Under the pieces are notes generated by a model. That model saw nothing but the letters and a program-made list of their open reading frames with translations, had not been told where the DNA came from and did no database searches. Position numbers and translations under genes: made by a program. A stretch of DNA of 28,975 bases from Mailhella sp. (lineage in GTDB: Bacteria > Desulfobacterota > Desulfovibrionia > Desulfovibrionales > Desulfovibrionaceae): assembly GCA_020024815.1 (NCBI GenBank), contig JAHHTE010000008.1:1-28975 (forward strand). The letters run 5' to 3'. The stretch's first letter is position 1. Each line of letters opens with the position of its first letter. This document shows positions 1 through 7,632 of this stretch, in pieces.

Positions 1-49
1 AAATTGAAATTATTAAATAATTAAAAAAAATATATAACACCTAAAATAT

Positions 50-104
50 TAAAAAGTTTTGTAAGGAGGTAAGGGGGAGAAACTTTTTCAAAAGTTTTCC
101 CCCT
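50..104 (+). repeat. Dispersed hairpin repeat, copy A (partial)
   Basis: This is an intergenic element with an A5GT4 lead (51-60) followed by a long hairpin. The arms are 72-87 and 90-104, with a TC loop at 88-89 and one bulged G near 79. It has the same layout as the second half of copies B (18801-18892) and C (23368-23460) but lacks their first hairpin and is more diverged. It ends 8 bases from the stop codon of the minus-strand cbiB, so it may also serve as that gene's terminator, although no clean T-run follows the stem on the minus strand. Confidence 0.7.
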
Positions 105-112
105 AAACATTA

Positions 113-1132
113 TTATTTAAAACTATTAATAATAAAAAGTGATAAAATAGTAAAAAGTGTTCCTATGATAATACTATTTTTATAAAGAACTAATGCTGTA
201 TAAATATGTTGTTTGGTAGCAGATAATTCACCTTCACCTATGTATGGATAATCACAATGGAAATCTCCATATACTACTGGACCAGCAAGTTTTAAGTTTA
301 ATGCTCCAGCATAGGGAGCTTCTGCCCAAGCAGAATTGGGACTTGCTAGAGTATTACGATATTTATAACCAATGAATATTGCTTTTTTTATATTTGTGTT
401 TTTAGTAAATAAACAGGCGATAATGATAAATATAAAAGAAATTCTAGCAGGAATATAATTGAGAACATCATCAAAACGAGCAACAAATTTTCCAAAAAAT
501 TCATATTTTTCATTGCGTTTTCCCCACATGGCATCAAGAGTATTTAATGTTCTATGTAGGGATATAAAAAAGATAATTCCAGTAAAAGAAAATAATAAAT
601 ATCCAATAATTGCCCAAATAAAACTTGCAAAAAAACAATCAACAGAATTTTCAGATAAAGTTTCTATGCAGGCACGAGAAATTTCACTTTCTTCCATTTT
701 TTCTGTGTTTCTGCCAACTATCCATGAAAGTTTTTTTCTTGCTTCAATAAGATTATTATTTTCAAGTTCTTTTGTAACAAAATGAATATGCTCTATGAGG
801 CTATTAGGAGCAATACAAATATAAAGAATAAGGGTAGAGAAAAAAATACCTATTATTGGAATAAGAAAAGAAAAAGAATAAGATAAAAATTTTTCTATAC
901 ATAAAAAGAAAAGTGTTGGAATTATAGAAAAAATAATTATACAGATAAAACTTGCTAATAATCCATTTAAAAAAGCTATACTATGATTTTGTTGATCATG
1001 GCGTAATTTTTTTTCTAAAAAAGTTGCTGTATTTCCAAGAAAACAAATAGGGTGCATATATTGAGGAGGTTCACCTAAAAGAGTATCCAGTATAAGGGCA
1101 AATAAAGGAATAAAAAGAATAAGATGTTCCAT
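113..1132 (-). CDS. cbiB: Adenosylcobinamide-phosphate synthase CbiB/CobD
   Basis: This 339-residue integral membrane protein matches the CbiB/CobD family. The family attaches the aminopropanol (phosphate) arm to adenosylcobyric acid late in cobalamin synthesis. Visible hallmarks are the N-terminal D16..GEPP(20-23)..HP(27-28) segment, SWIVGR near 136-141, the ETLSENSVD segment at 158-166, and SPNSAW (264-269) followed by AEAPYAGAL and LAGPVVYG. Several hydrophobic stretches (about 53-78, 85-108, 168-192, 231-243, 317-336) fit a multi-pass membrane enzyme. Length is normal for the family. The gene stands alone on the minus strand, and no other cobalamin gene is in the window. A weak purine-rich ribosome site (AAAGAAGAAAA) lies before the ATG. 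The roughly 105-base upstream gap is too short for a full cobalamin riboswitch and I see none. Assignment is firm. Confidence 0.93.
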   Translation of the reverse strand: MEHLILFIPLFALILDTLLGEPPQYMHPICFLGNTATFLEKKLRHDQQNHSIAFLNGLLASFICIIIFSIIPTLFFLCIEKFLSYSFSFLIPIIGIFFSTLILYICIAPNSLIEHIHFVTKELENNNLIEARKKLSWIVGRNTEKMEESEISRACIETLSENSVDCFFASFIWAIIGYLLFSFTGIIFFISLHRTLNTLDAMWGKRNEKYEFFGKFVARFDDVLNYIPARISFIFIIIACLFTKNTNIKKAIFIGYKYRNTLASPNSAWAEAPYAGALNLKLAGPVVYGDFHCDYPYIGEGELSATKQHIYTALVLYKNSIIIGTLFTILSLFIINSFK

Positions 1133-1146
1133 AATATTTTCTTCTT

Positions 1147-1175
1147 TTGACTTACATATTGAATAAGGGTATTTT
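1147..1175 (+). promoter_or_regulatory. Possible sigma-70 promoter for gspO
   Basis: TTGACT (1147-1152) is followed after exactly 17 bases by TATTTT (1170-1175), about 60 bases before the gspO ATG. The -35 box is one base off consensus and the -10 box is weaker. In such AT-rich DNA the -10 match alone means little, so this is tentative. Confidence 0.35.
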
Positions 1176-1237
1176 ATAAAAAAAAATGATAATTTGAAAT
1201 ATAATTATTAAATAAATTTTTTGTTGCAAGGCAATAA

Positions 1238-1957
1238 ATGATTATAGCTATACTGTTATTGGGAGCTGTGTTAGGAAGTTATTCTGCTTGTACAGTGATA
1301 CGATATACACAAAATTTGCCTATTCTTACAGCAAGATCCCAATGTTTATTTTGTGGAAATAAATTAAAATGGTGGCATTTAATTCCACTTGTGAGCTTTA
1401 TTTTGTTACGAGGAAAGTGTTGGTATTGTGAAAAAAAACTTTTACTAGCGTATCCTTTTATTGAATTATTAAATAGTATTCTTTTAGTGTTACTTTATAA
1501 TGTTTATGGTATATCTATTCAATTTGTTTATTATCTTGTTATTTATCAACTGCTTTTTATAACAGTATTAATAGATTTTTATAATTATGTATTGCTAGAT
1601 AGTATCACGTTTTTTTTATTTGTCTATGGAATAGGTATAGGGTTTTATATAAATGAACTAACGTATACTTCTCTTTATAGTAGTTTAATTGTTGGGGGGA
1701 TAGCTTTGGCTCTTTTTGCATACTATTATTATATAAGAAAGAAATATGCATTGGGGTTGGGAGATATTAAGCTATTATTTTTGTTAGGATTATTTATTAA
1801 TTTAAAAGATATGCCATATCTTTTTTTATATTCATCATTAGCTGGTATATTTTATTATTTATTATTATATTTAAATAATAAAAATTCAACTATGCAGGAA
1901 GCAATTCCCTTTGGTCCTTTCTTATTCTTAGGTTTTATATTGGTAAATCTATTCTAG
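1238..1957 (+). CDS. gspO: Prepilin leader peptidase/N-methyltransferase (A24 family)
   Basis: This 239-residue polytopic inner-membrane enzyme cuts the leader from type IV prepilin-like proteins after the conserved Gly and methylates the new N-terminus. The N-terminal part carries the cytoplasmic zinc-site Cys pairs C36-x2-C39 and C61-x2-C64, separated by a KWWHLIPLVSFILLRGKC segment typical of bifunctional enzymes. The catalytic aspartates of A24 peptidases fit D113 (in LIDFYNYVLLD) and D176 (in GLGDIK, 173-178). It is the only prepilin peptidase here. It sits just upstream of the T2SS block, whose five pseudopilins (GspG, H, I, J, K) are its expected substrates; pili elsewhere in the genome could share it, so pilD is an equally valid name. 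The start is the ATG with AAGG about 7 bases upstream. Confidence 0.92.
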   Translation: MIIAILLLGAVLGSYSACTVIRYTQNLPILTARSQCLFCGNKLKWWHLIPLVSFILLRGKCWYCEKKLLLAYPFIELLNSILLVLLYNVYGISIQFVYYLVIYQLLFITVLIDFYNYVLLDSITFFLFVYGIGIGFYINELTYTSLYSSLIVGGIALALFAYYYYIRKKYALGLGDIKLLFLLGLFINLKDMPYLFLYSSLAGIFYYLLLYLNNKNSTMQEAIPFGPFLFLGFILVNLF

Positions 1958-1985
1958 AAATTTATGTATTTTTTACATAAAGCTA

Positions 1986-2014
1986 TTGACATTTTATAGT
2001 ATTTATGAAATATA
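1986..2014 (+). promoter_or_regulatory. Possible promoter for the amidohydrolase
   Basis: A perfect TTGACA (1986-1991) is followed after 17-19 bases by overlapping -10-like AT boxes (AATATA, ATATAA, TATAAA). It lies about 200 bases before the cargo gene, leaving a long leader that contains the stem-loop at 2112-2151. The -35 box is strong, but the choice of -10 is ambiguous. Confidence 0.4.
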
Positions 2015-2111
2015 AAAAAACTATTTGTGAAATAAATATTTTATACCTTTAGTGATAATGAGGTTGGAGTTATGTTTTATAAATAGTATTTGTGCCTTAT
2101 TCTACCTTAGT

Positions 2112-2151
2112 ATTAGTTTGAAATTAGCATAGGGCTAATTTTAGAACTAAT
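2112..2151 (+). promoter_or_regulatory. Stem-loop in the amidohydrolase leader
   Basis: ATTAGTT (2112-2118) pairs with AACTAAT (2145-2151), and AAATTAGC (2121-2128) pairs with GCTAATTT (2134-2141). The apical loop is ATAGG and a small internal loop of 2x3 bases separates the helices, giving 15 base pairs with no mismatch. It has no T-run directly after it and lies 65 bases before the start codon, so it is more likely a leader RNA structure or a DNA operator than a terminator. A possible 24-codon hydrophobic reading frame (2058-2132) ends in its loop. Function unknown. Confidence 0.45.
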
Positions 2152-2215
2152 TGCATTTTTGATTTTTACTTATTAATGGGAAAAAAATCACAAACAATTA
2201 ACTATGGAGAGTTAT

Positions 2216-5200
2216 ATGGTTGGTTTTGGAAAGAAATTCCTAGTCTATGGCATATGCTCTATGCTTGGATCTCCTTTTATGGTAATGCCAAGCACAAGCT
2301 TTGCTGCTCCTGTAAAAGCTTCCACTAATTATACTTTGTATCAAGGTGGAACTATTTACACTATGCAAGAAAGTGTTGAAGAAGTACAAAAAAACATTGA
2401 ACCAAAAAAAGCAGAAGTTGTTGTTGTACAAGGCGATAAAATCGTTTATGTTGGTAACCAAAAAGGTGCAGAACAGTACAAAGTTAAAGGTACTAAAATT
2501 GTTGATTTAGGTAATAATGTAATGTTACCTGGCTTTGTTGATTCACATAGCCATTTTCCTTCAGCAGTAGCTATTCAAAGTATTGATGTAAACCCTACTC
2601 CTATTTCTGAACCAGGTATTGATACTTTAAAGGCATTACAAGAAAAGCTTCTTGCAAAAGCAAAAGAGCGTGGATATAATGAAAAACAAATTAATTGGAT
2701 ACAAGCTTTTGGTTATGATGATACCATGCTTGATATACTTAAACATCCAAGCCAAGAACAACTTTCCGAAGGTGAATTAGGCAGTTATAATGTGCATATT
2801 ATCCATATTTCTGGACACATGGCTGTTACAAATACAAAAGCGTTATCAAAATTATTTAATGAACAATATATTCAAGGTGCATTAACAGATGTATTAAAAA
2901 AACAAGCTCGTATTAGTCCTAATAATAAAGCTAAGTCTGCTGCATTAGTAGAACATGGCGGACAAGTACAATATGAGGTTACTTTAGAAAATAATGATGA
3001 TTTAGCACCAAACAAAGCAAATAAAATTATTTTGCCAGGCATACAAATGAAACCTAATGCTGCCCAACTCATGAAAGATGGTAAAACAGTAGAATGCTTT
3101 ACTGGACTTCTTATTGAAGGTGCACAAGGTTATGTAGTTCCTGATTTTAAGAATGGAGATAAAATTTATATTCCAAAAGCAGGTGAAGAATTTAGTTATG
3201 CTTCTAAAGATTATGCGTCAAAAGGTGTAACAACTGCAAACAATGGTGGTGCAAATAATTTATCTAGCTTATTAAATGGGGCACAAAAAGCTATTTCTGA
3301 AGGTAAAATGAAACTTCGTTTAGCTATTAATCCTAGAGTATATTCTAATTTAGGAACAGGTATAAGCGAGGCAACATTAGCTAACCACTATGCCCTTGGT
3401 TGGACTGGAATGAAAACTGATGGTGATGCAATGCAAAGAACTATCGGTCAACCTGGTGTTGATAGTCCAAAAATGGGTGAAGATCTTACTACATGGAATC
3501 CTGGTGATGGAACAAAAAATAATTTAGGAAATAAAACACCAGCAGTAGGCTCTGCAGCAGAAACTTTACAAAAGAATGGTGTAAAAGATCGACTTTTCTT
3601 AGGTTCTTGGAAATATACCTATGATGGATCTATTCAAGGATATACAGGATATTTATCAGCTAGCTATTATAAAAAACCAGAAGGTGTACCTCCTTTTAAC
3701 CCAGCAGGTAGAACAGGAAAAGGACATGATGCACATTATGTAATTGGTGGTACTGTTTCTGTAAATGACCCTCAATTCTTCTGCCGTTCTGATTCTCACT
3801 ATGGTAATGAAAATGCTCTTAGCACAAGTACCTTTGATATTGGTGCAAAAACTGTTATGGATTATCATACACAAAAACAAAGTGTAGCATTTCACTTAAA
3901 TGGTAGTTGGGCAAATGATGACGTTGTAAACTTTATTGAACAAGCTGTGGCAAAAAATCCTCAAGTAAAAGATTCTCGGCATACAATTATTCATGCTCAA
4001 ATGCAAGAATTACAACATATCCAACGTTTTATGGGTAATTATGATCAATTCCCAATTAGTAAACCAGAAGAAGTAAAAAGATATGGTTCTGTTTGGACTG
4101 GTGTAAATGCTATGGAGTGGCAAGAAGATAAAGTAGCTAAAGATCCAGTAGGTAAAGATTATTATCCAACTTTAGGTCAGTATTTAGATAAGTTTGATAC
4201 CAAAAATGAATATAAGGGTATTCAATTAAGAAATAAGTTGCAAAATGGAACATTAATGAGAGACCAACATATCATTAGTTCTTACTTTGTAGACCATACT
4301 TATTATTGGGGTGAACGTCATAGAGATATTTTTATGGGTCCTGGACGAGCATATAATATGAGTCCTATGGGTTGGGCTGTTCTTTTGAATCATAGATATG
4401 CAATGCATAATGATACTGGTGTAACACCTCAAAAACCTTTATTATCTATTGTTTCTGCAACAACTCGTATGTCTTCAGGTCAACAACCTGGTGGTAAAAA
4501 AGCTGCTCCAGAACCTATTTATGGTACAGCAGGTATTAAAGAACTTGGTGTAGAAAAAGAATATCCAGCAACTGTTGATGGGGCTAAAGTTCCATATCAT
4601 GATTTTGACCAACGTATTACAGTATTACAAGCATTACATGCTATTACCGTAAACTCTGCTTTCCAACATAAATTAGATGATAAAGTAGGACAAATCAAAG
4701 AAGGACTTTTTGCTGACTTTGTAATCTTAGGTCAAGATCCTTTTGCTCTTGAAAAAGCAGGTAATTTACCAGCTATTGCAAACATTCCAGTTGTAGCAAC
4801 TGTTGTAGGCAATGAAGTAGTATTTGGTTTCTTACCAGGAACAGAAGCAGGTGATTTTGTTGGTGATGTTGAACCAAGTTACTTTAATGATAATAGTGAT
4901 CGTAGCCAATCCGCTCTTTCTAATATCGAAGAACAACCTTTAGCACAAGCTGATGAAGAAGCAATTAAAGATAAAGCAGGTGCTGGTTACTTTGGTTCTG
5001 TAAACTTTACTGCTGATATTGCGTCATCAGGTAATGTAGGTGTATTTGCAATACAAATTATGGGTAATAATTTACCTGTAAGTGGTTTACATGTAGAAAA
5101 ATTCATTGATGCAACTAATGTTTTGAAATTTAAATTTGTAGATAAAGCTGATATTACAAAAGAAGGTTTATTCTGGGTTACTGATAGAGAATTAGAAACT

Positions 5201-5491
5201 CCTTTAACTAAGGATACAGTATTAAAAGCTGGTACTGCATACTATGTAAACTTTACAGTACAAGATGGTGGACAATTTGATACAGATAAGACAGAAAAGA
5301 AAATAAAAGACCCAACTTTTGTATATGCGGACGCATTACCACAAACTCCAACAGCTGGTAATGGAGTTATTATTCCAGATGATAATAGTGGTTGTACCGT
5401 TGGTTCTAATGCAATGTATGATTTCGTAGCATTGGTTATTATTGCTCTTGGTCTTGTTGCAGTTCGTACTTACAGAAGTAGAAGAGATTAA
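2216..5491 (+). CDS. Secreted amidohydrolase with Cys-type C-terminal sorting tag
   Basis: I prefer the ATG at 2216 over the one at 2204, because GGAGAG (2206-2211) sits 4 bases before it while 2204 has no ribosome site; this gives 1091 residues. A Sec signal peptide (KK at 6-7, hydrophobic core, likely cut near SFA-AP at 28-32) precedes a metal-dependent amidohydrolase of the Amidohydro_3/YtcJ type. Likely metal or catalytic positions are H111-x-H113, K466 (in the KYTYDGS segment), H560 (AFHLNG), H593 (TIIHAQ) and D733 (MHNDTG). The C-terminal IKEGLFADFVILGQDPF closes the domain near 848. The protein is about twice the usual YtcJ length, with insertions and a beta-rich region near 920-1040. 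The end reads SGCTVGS (Cys1060, codon 5393-5395), a hydrophobic helix of about 15-18 residues, then RTYRSRRD: a CTERM-style sorting tag, most like the JDVT type. The substrate is unknown. It is probably the cargo of the adjacent T2SS. Confidence 0.85.
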   Translation: MVGFGKKFLVYGICSMLGSPFMVMPSTSFAAPVKASTNYTLYQGGTIYTMQESVEEVQKNIEPKKAEVVVVQGDKIVYVGNQKGAEQYKVKGTKIVDLGNNVMLPGFVDSHSHFPSAVAIQSIDVNPTPISEPGIDTLKALQEKLLAKAKERGYNEKQINWIQAFGYDDTMLDILKHPSQEQLSEGELGSYNVHIIHISGHMAVTNTKALSKLFNEQYIQGALTDVLKKQARISPNNKAKSAALVEHGGQVQYEVTLENNDDLAPNKANKIILPGIQMKPNAAQLMKDGKTVECFTGLLIEGAQGYVVPDFKNGDKIYIPKAGEEFSYASKDYASKGVTTANNGGANNLSSLLNGAQKAISEGKMKLRLAINPRVYSNLGTGISEATLANHYALGWTGMKTDGDAMQRTIGQPGVDSPKMGEDLTTWNPGDGTKNNLGNKTPAVGSAAETLQKNGVKDRLFLGSWKYTYDGSIQGYTGYLSASYYKKPEGVPPFNPAGRTGKGHDAHYVIGGTVSVNDPQFFCRSDSHYGNENALSTSTFDIGAKTVMDYHTQKQSVAFHLNGSWANDDVVNFIEQAVAKNPQVKDSRHTIIHAQMQELQHIQRFMGNYDQFPISKPEEVKRYGSVWTGVNAMEWQEDKVAKDPVGKDYYPTLGQYLDKFDTKNEYKGIQLRNKLQNGTLMRDQHIISSYFVDHTYYWGERHRDIFMGPGRAYNMSPMGWAVLLNHRYAMHNDTGVTPQKPLLSIVSATTRMSSGQQPGGKKAAPEPIYGTAGIKELGVEKEYPATVDGAKVPYHDFDQRITVLQALHAITVNSAFQHKLDDKVGQIKEGLFADFVILGQDPFALEKAGNLPAIANIPVVATVVGNEVVFGFLPGTEAGDFVGDVEPSYFNDNSDRSQSALSNIEEQPLAQADEEAIKDKAGAGYFGSVNFTADIASSGNVGVFAIQIMGNNLPVSGLHVEKFIDATNVLKFKFVDKADITKEGLFWVTDRELETPLTKDTVLKAGTAYYVNFTVQDGGQFDTDKTEKKIKDPTFVYADALPQTPTAGNGVIIPDDNSGCTVGSNAMYDFVALVIIALGLVAVRTYRSRRD

Positions 5492-5502
5492 TAACTTTTA
5501 GC

Positions 5503-5536
5503 AGTTGGGGCTAATTATAGCCCCAACTATTTTTTT
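5503..5536 (+). terminator. Strong intrinsic terminator between cargo gene and gspF
   Basis: A perfect 11-bp stem (AGTTGGGGCTA at 5503-5513 and TAGCCCCAACT at 5518-5528) with loop ATTA is followed by A and a run of seven T (5530-5536). It starts 11 bases after the amidohydrolase stop and ends 4 bases before the gspF ATG. It is one of the most GC-rich short stretches in the window. Confidence 0.9.
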
Positions 5537-5540
5537 ATGT

Positions 5541-6809
5541 ATGCCAACATTTTCTTATAAAGCAGTTACAAAACAGGGAAAAAAGGTTAAAGGTTTTTTG
5601 GAAGCAGATTCTGAACGTTTGGCTATTTTTTCTTTAAAATCACAAGAACTTATTCCATTAGAAATTAATCTTACAACACAAAAGATTAAGAAAAAAAATA
5701 CAAATAATCTTTCTTTATGGGATAAATTTCTTGATTTTTTAGGTGCATTGCAAAGCATAGAAATTGGCAAGAAAAGTGTTTCTGTTGTTACTATTGCAGC
5801 TGTAATTCGGCAATTAGCAACACTTTTTAAAGCAGGATTACCGTTAGATAAAGCTCTTTCATACCTTTGTATGCAAAGTGAAAATCCAAAAATGAAAGAA
5901 TGTCTTGCACAAATGCGAGATAAAATTTGTACGGGAAGCTCTTTGGCTGATAGTATGGCGGAGTTTCCTCTTTTTTTTTCACAAACACTTATAACTATGG
6001 TTCGTGCTGGGGAAGAATCTGGTTCTTTAGAATTTGTAATTGAACGATATGCTGATCATATTGAACAACAAGTTGCTTTAAAAAGAAAAATGCAATCAGC
6101 ATTAGCATATCCTATTTTTATGTTTATTATTGGGATATTGATTATAGTTTTTTTATTAACATACGTAGTTCCACAAGTTACACAAATTTTTGCTGATATG
6201 GGTAAGGAATTACCACTTGCTACACAAATTTTACTTGCTATGAGTAGTTTTGTGCGTTCTTCATGGAGTATTTTACTTCTTTTTATTGTGGGTATTATTA
6301 TTTTATTTAAACAGGGAAGAAAAACAGAAAAAGGTAAAAGATTTTGGCATAATATGCTATTTCGTCTTCCTTTAATTTCTCCTGTTTATCGCCTTATTGT
6401 TGTAGGGCAATTAACAAGAACTCTTGGTATGCTTGTAAATAATGGGGTGACACTTTTAAAAGCATTAAAAATTGTACAATCTATTGTTGATAATGTTATT
6501 ATACATGAATTAATACAAAAAATGATTAATGGCGTACAGGAAGGAAAAGAACTTTCATTTTATATGGGAGATACAAGAGTTTTTCCTCCGTTAGCACAAA
6601 ATATGATTTCTGCAGGTGAAAAAAGTGGAACATTAAGTGCTATGCTTTTATGGGTAGCTGATGATTGCGATTCAAATTTAACAAGTAAGGTACAAGTTCT
6701 TACTTCTCTTTTAGAGCCAGTAATGATATTAATTTTGGGTAGTTTTGTTGGATTTGTTGTAATAGCTATTATGTTACCAATTTTTGAAATGAGCAGTCTG
6801 GCAGGGTAG
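5541..6809 (+). CDS. gspF: T2SS inner-membrane platform protein GspF
   Basis: This 422-residue polytopic protein of the T2SS assembly platform works with GspE, GspL and GspM. It has the family's internal duplication: two T2SSF domains carrying the parallel motifs AGEESGSL (156-163) and AGEKSGTL (358-365). Membrane helices lie near 190-210, 242-257 and 391-415. The start MPTFSYKA is the canonical GspF N-terminus, so the in-frame upstream TTG at 5505, which lies inside the terminator stem, is rejected. The ATG directly abuts the T-run of that terminator and has no Shine-Dalgarno sequence, so translation initiation here is unusual. First gene of the tightly packed gsp block; gspC starts one base after its stop. 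Confidence 0.95.
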   Translation: MPTFSYKAVTKQGKKVKGFLEADSERLAIFSLKSQELIPLEINLTTQKIKKKNTNNLSLWDKFLDFLGALQSIEIGKKSVSVVTIAAVIRQLATLFKAGLPLDKALSYLCMQSENPKMKECLAQMRDKICTGSSLADSMAEFPLFFSQTLITMVRAGEESGSLEFVIERYADHIEQQVALKRKMQSALAYPIFMFIIGILIIVFLLTYVVPQVTQIFADMGKELPLATQILLAMSSFVRSSWSILLLFIVGIIILFKQGRKTEKGKRFWHNMLFRLPLISPVYRLIVVGQLTRTLGMLVNNGVTLLKALKIVQSIVDNVIIHELIQKMINGVQEGKELSFYMGDTRVFPPLAQNMISAGEKSGTLSAMLLWVADDCDSNLTSKVQVLTSLLEPVMILILGSFVGFVVIAIMLPIFEMSSLAG

Positions 6810-6810
6810 T

Positions 6811-7626
6811 ATGCAATTTATAAATTTGAAAATAGTATCTTATGTTTTTATCATACTTTCTGCTTGGTTTTTGGCTAGTGCTACTATAAATTTTCAACAA
6901 GATATTGTTGTATTGCCAAAAAATACTATGGCTAATTTTATAATTGAAAAAGATACACAAACAGATGATTATACACAAATTATAAAAGCAAATTTATTTG
7001 GTGGTATGGCTGTTTCTCCACAAAAATTTGTTCAAAAAAATACAAAACAAGTTACTCATGAAATAAGAAATACTGGTGATATTCCTGTTAGTTCTTTAGA
7101 TGTTAAGCTTGTTGGTACTATTATTGATTCTAATAACAATAAAAATAATCGTGCAATTATTGTTAATGGTTCTGAACAAAAATTGTATGCATTGTCTGAA
7201 AATATTGCAAATTGGAAAATTGAAGAAATTACTCGGGAAGAAGTTTTTATTTCGCAAGCAGGAAAAAAAGAAAAACTTTTACTTAGAAGTGAAGAAAAAA
7301 TAATCCGTGCTGATGAATATTATACCCTTTCAAAGCAAGAACTTATGAATTTATTTGGAAATATATCAACAGCATTACAATATATTACTCTTGTAAGTTA
7401 TAATGAAAACAATGTGCAAGGATTAAAAATTCATGATTTAAAAACAGGTTCATATTTTGATGAACTTGCTCTTATGTCAGGTGATGTGTTAGTTCAATGT
7501 GATGAATTTCCTCTTTTATCTTATAATGATTTAACAAAACTTACACAATTAGCTTCAAAAGATACCTTTATGTTAAAAATATATAGACAAAATAAATATC
7601 AATTAATTCAATATACATTAAAGTAG
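6811..7626 (+). CDS. gspC: T2SS inner-membrane protein GspC
   Basis: This 271-residue bitopic protein links the inner-membrane platform to the secretin. It has a short N-terminus, one membrane helix (about 7-25), a periplasmic linker, a homology region (about 96-155, starting LDVKLVGTI and containing NRAIIVNG and KIEEITREEVFI) and a C-terminal PDZ domain (about 195-268, with GLKIHDLKTGSYFDELALMSGD). Presence of both the HR and PDZ domains marks this as a true T2SS rather than a type IV pilus, whose PilP lacks PDZ. It lies between gspF and gspD with gaps of 1 and 6 bases. The sequence is diverged, but the architecture makes the call safe. Confidence 0.9.
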   Translation: MQFINLKIVSYVFIILSAWFLASATINFQQDIVVLPKNTMANFIIEKDTQTDDYTQIIKANLFGGMAVSPQKFVQKNTKQVTHEIRNTGDIPVSSLDVKLVGTIIDSNNNKNNRAIIVNGSEQKLYALSENIANWKIEEITREEVFISQAGKKEKLLLRSEEKIIRADEYYTLSKQELMNLFGNISTALQYITLVSYNENNVQGLKIHDLKTGSYFDELALMSGDVLVQCDEFPLLSYNDLTKLTQLASKDTFMLKIYRQNKYQLIQYTLK

Positions 7627-7632
7627 GTTTGT

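Noticed and set aside
1133..1237. Cobalamin riboswitch upstream of cbiB
   Set aside because: The gap is only about 105 bases and shows none of the conserved B12-box sequence.
2204..2215. Upstream ATG as start of the amidohydrolase
   Set aside because: No ribosome site precedes it, while GGAGAG sits four bases before the in-frame ATG at 2216; the longer start also adds residues before the signal peptide's basic region.
2216..2320. Lipoprotein signal in the amidohydrolase N-terminus
   Set aside because: The Cys in YGICSML lacks a lipobox (no small residues at -1 and -3) and lies within the hydrophobic core; a normal SFA-AP cleavage site follows.
5505..5540. TTG start extending gspF upstream
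   Set aside because: It lies inside the terminator stem, and the canonical GspF N-terminus begins at the ATG at 5541.
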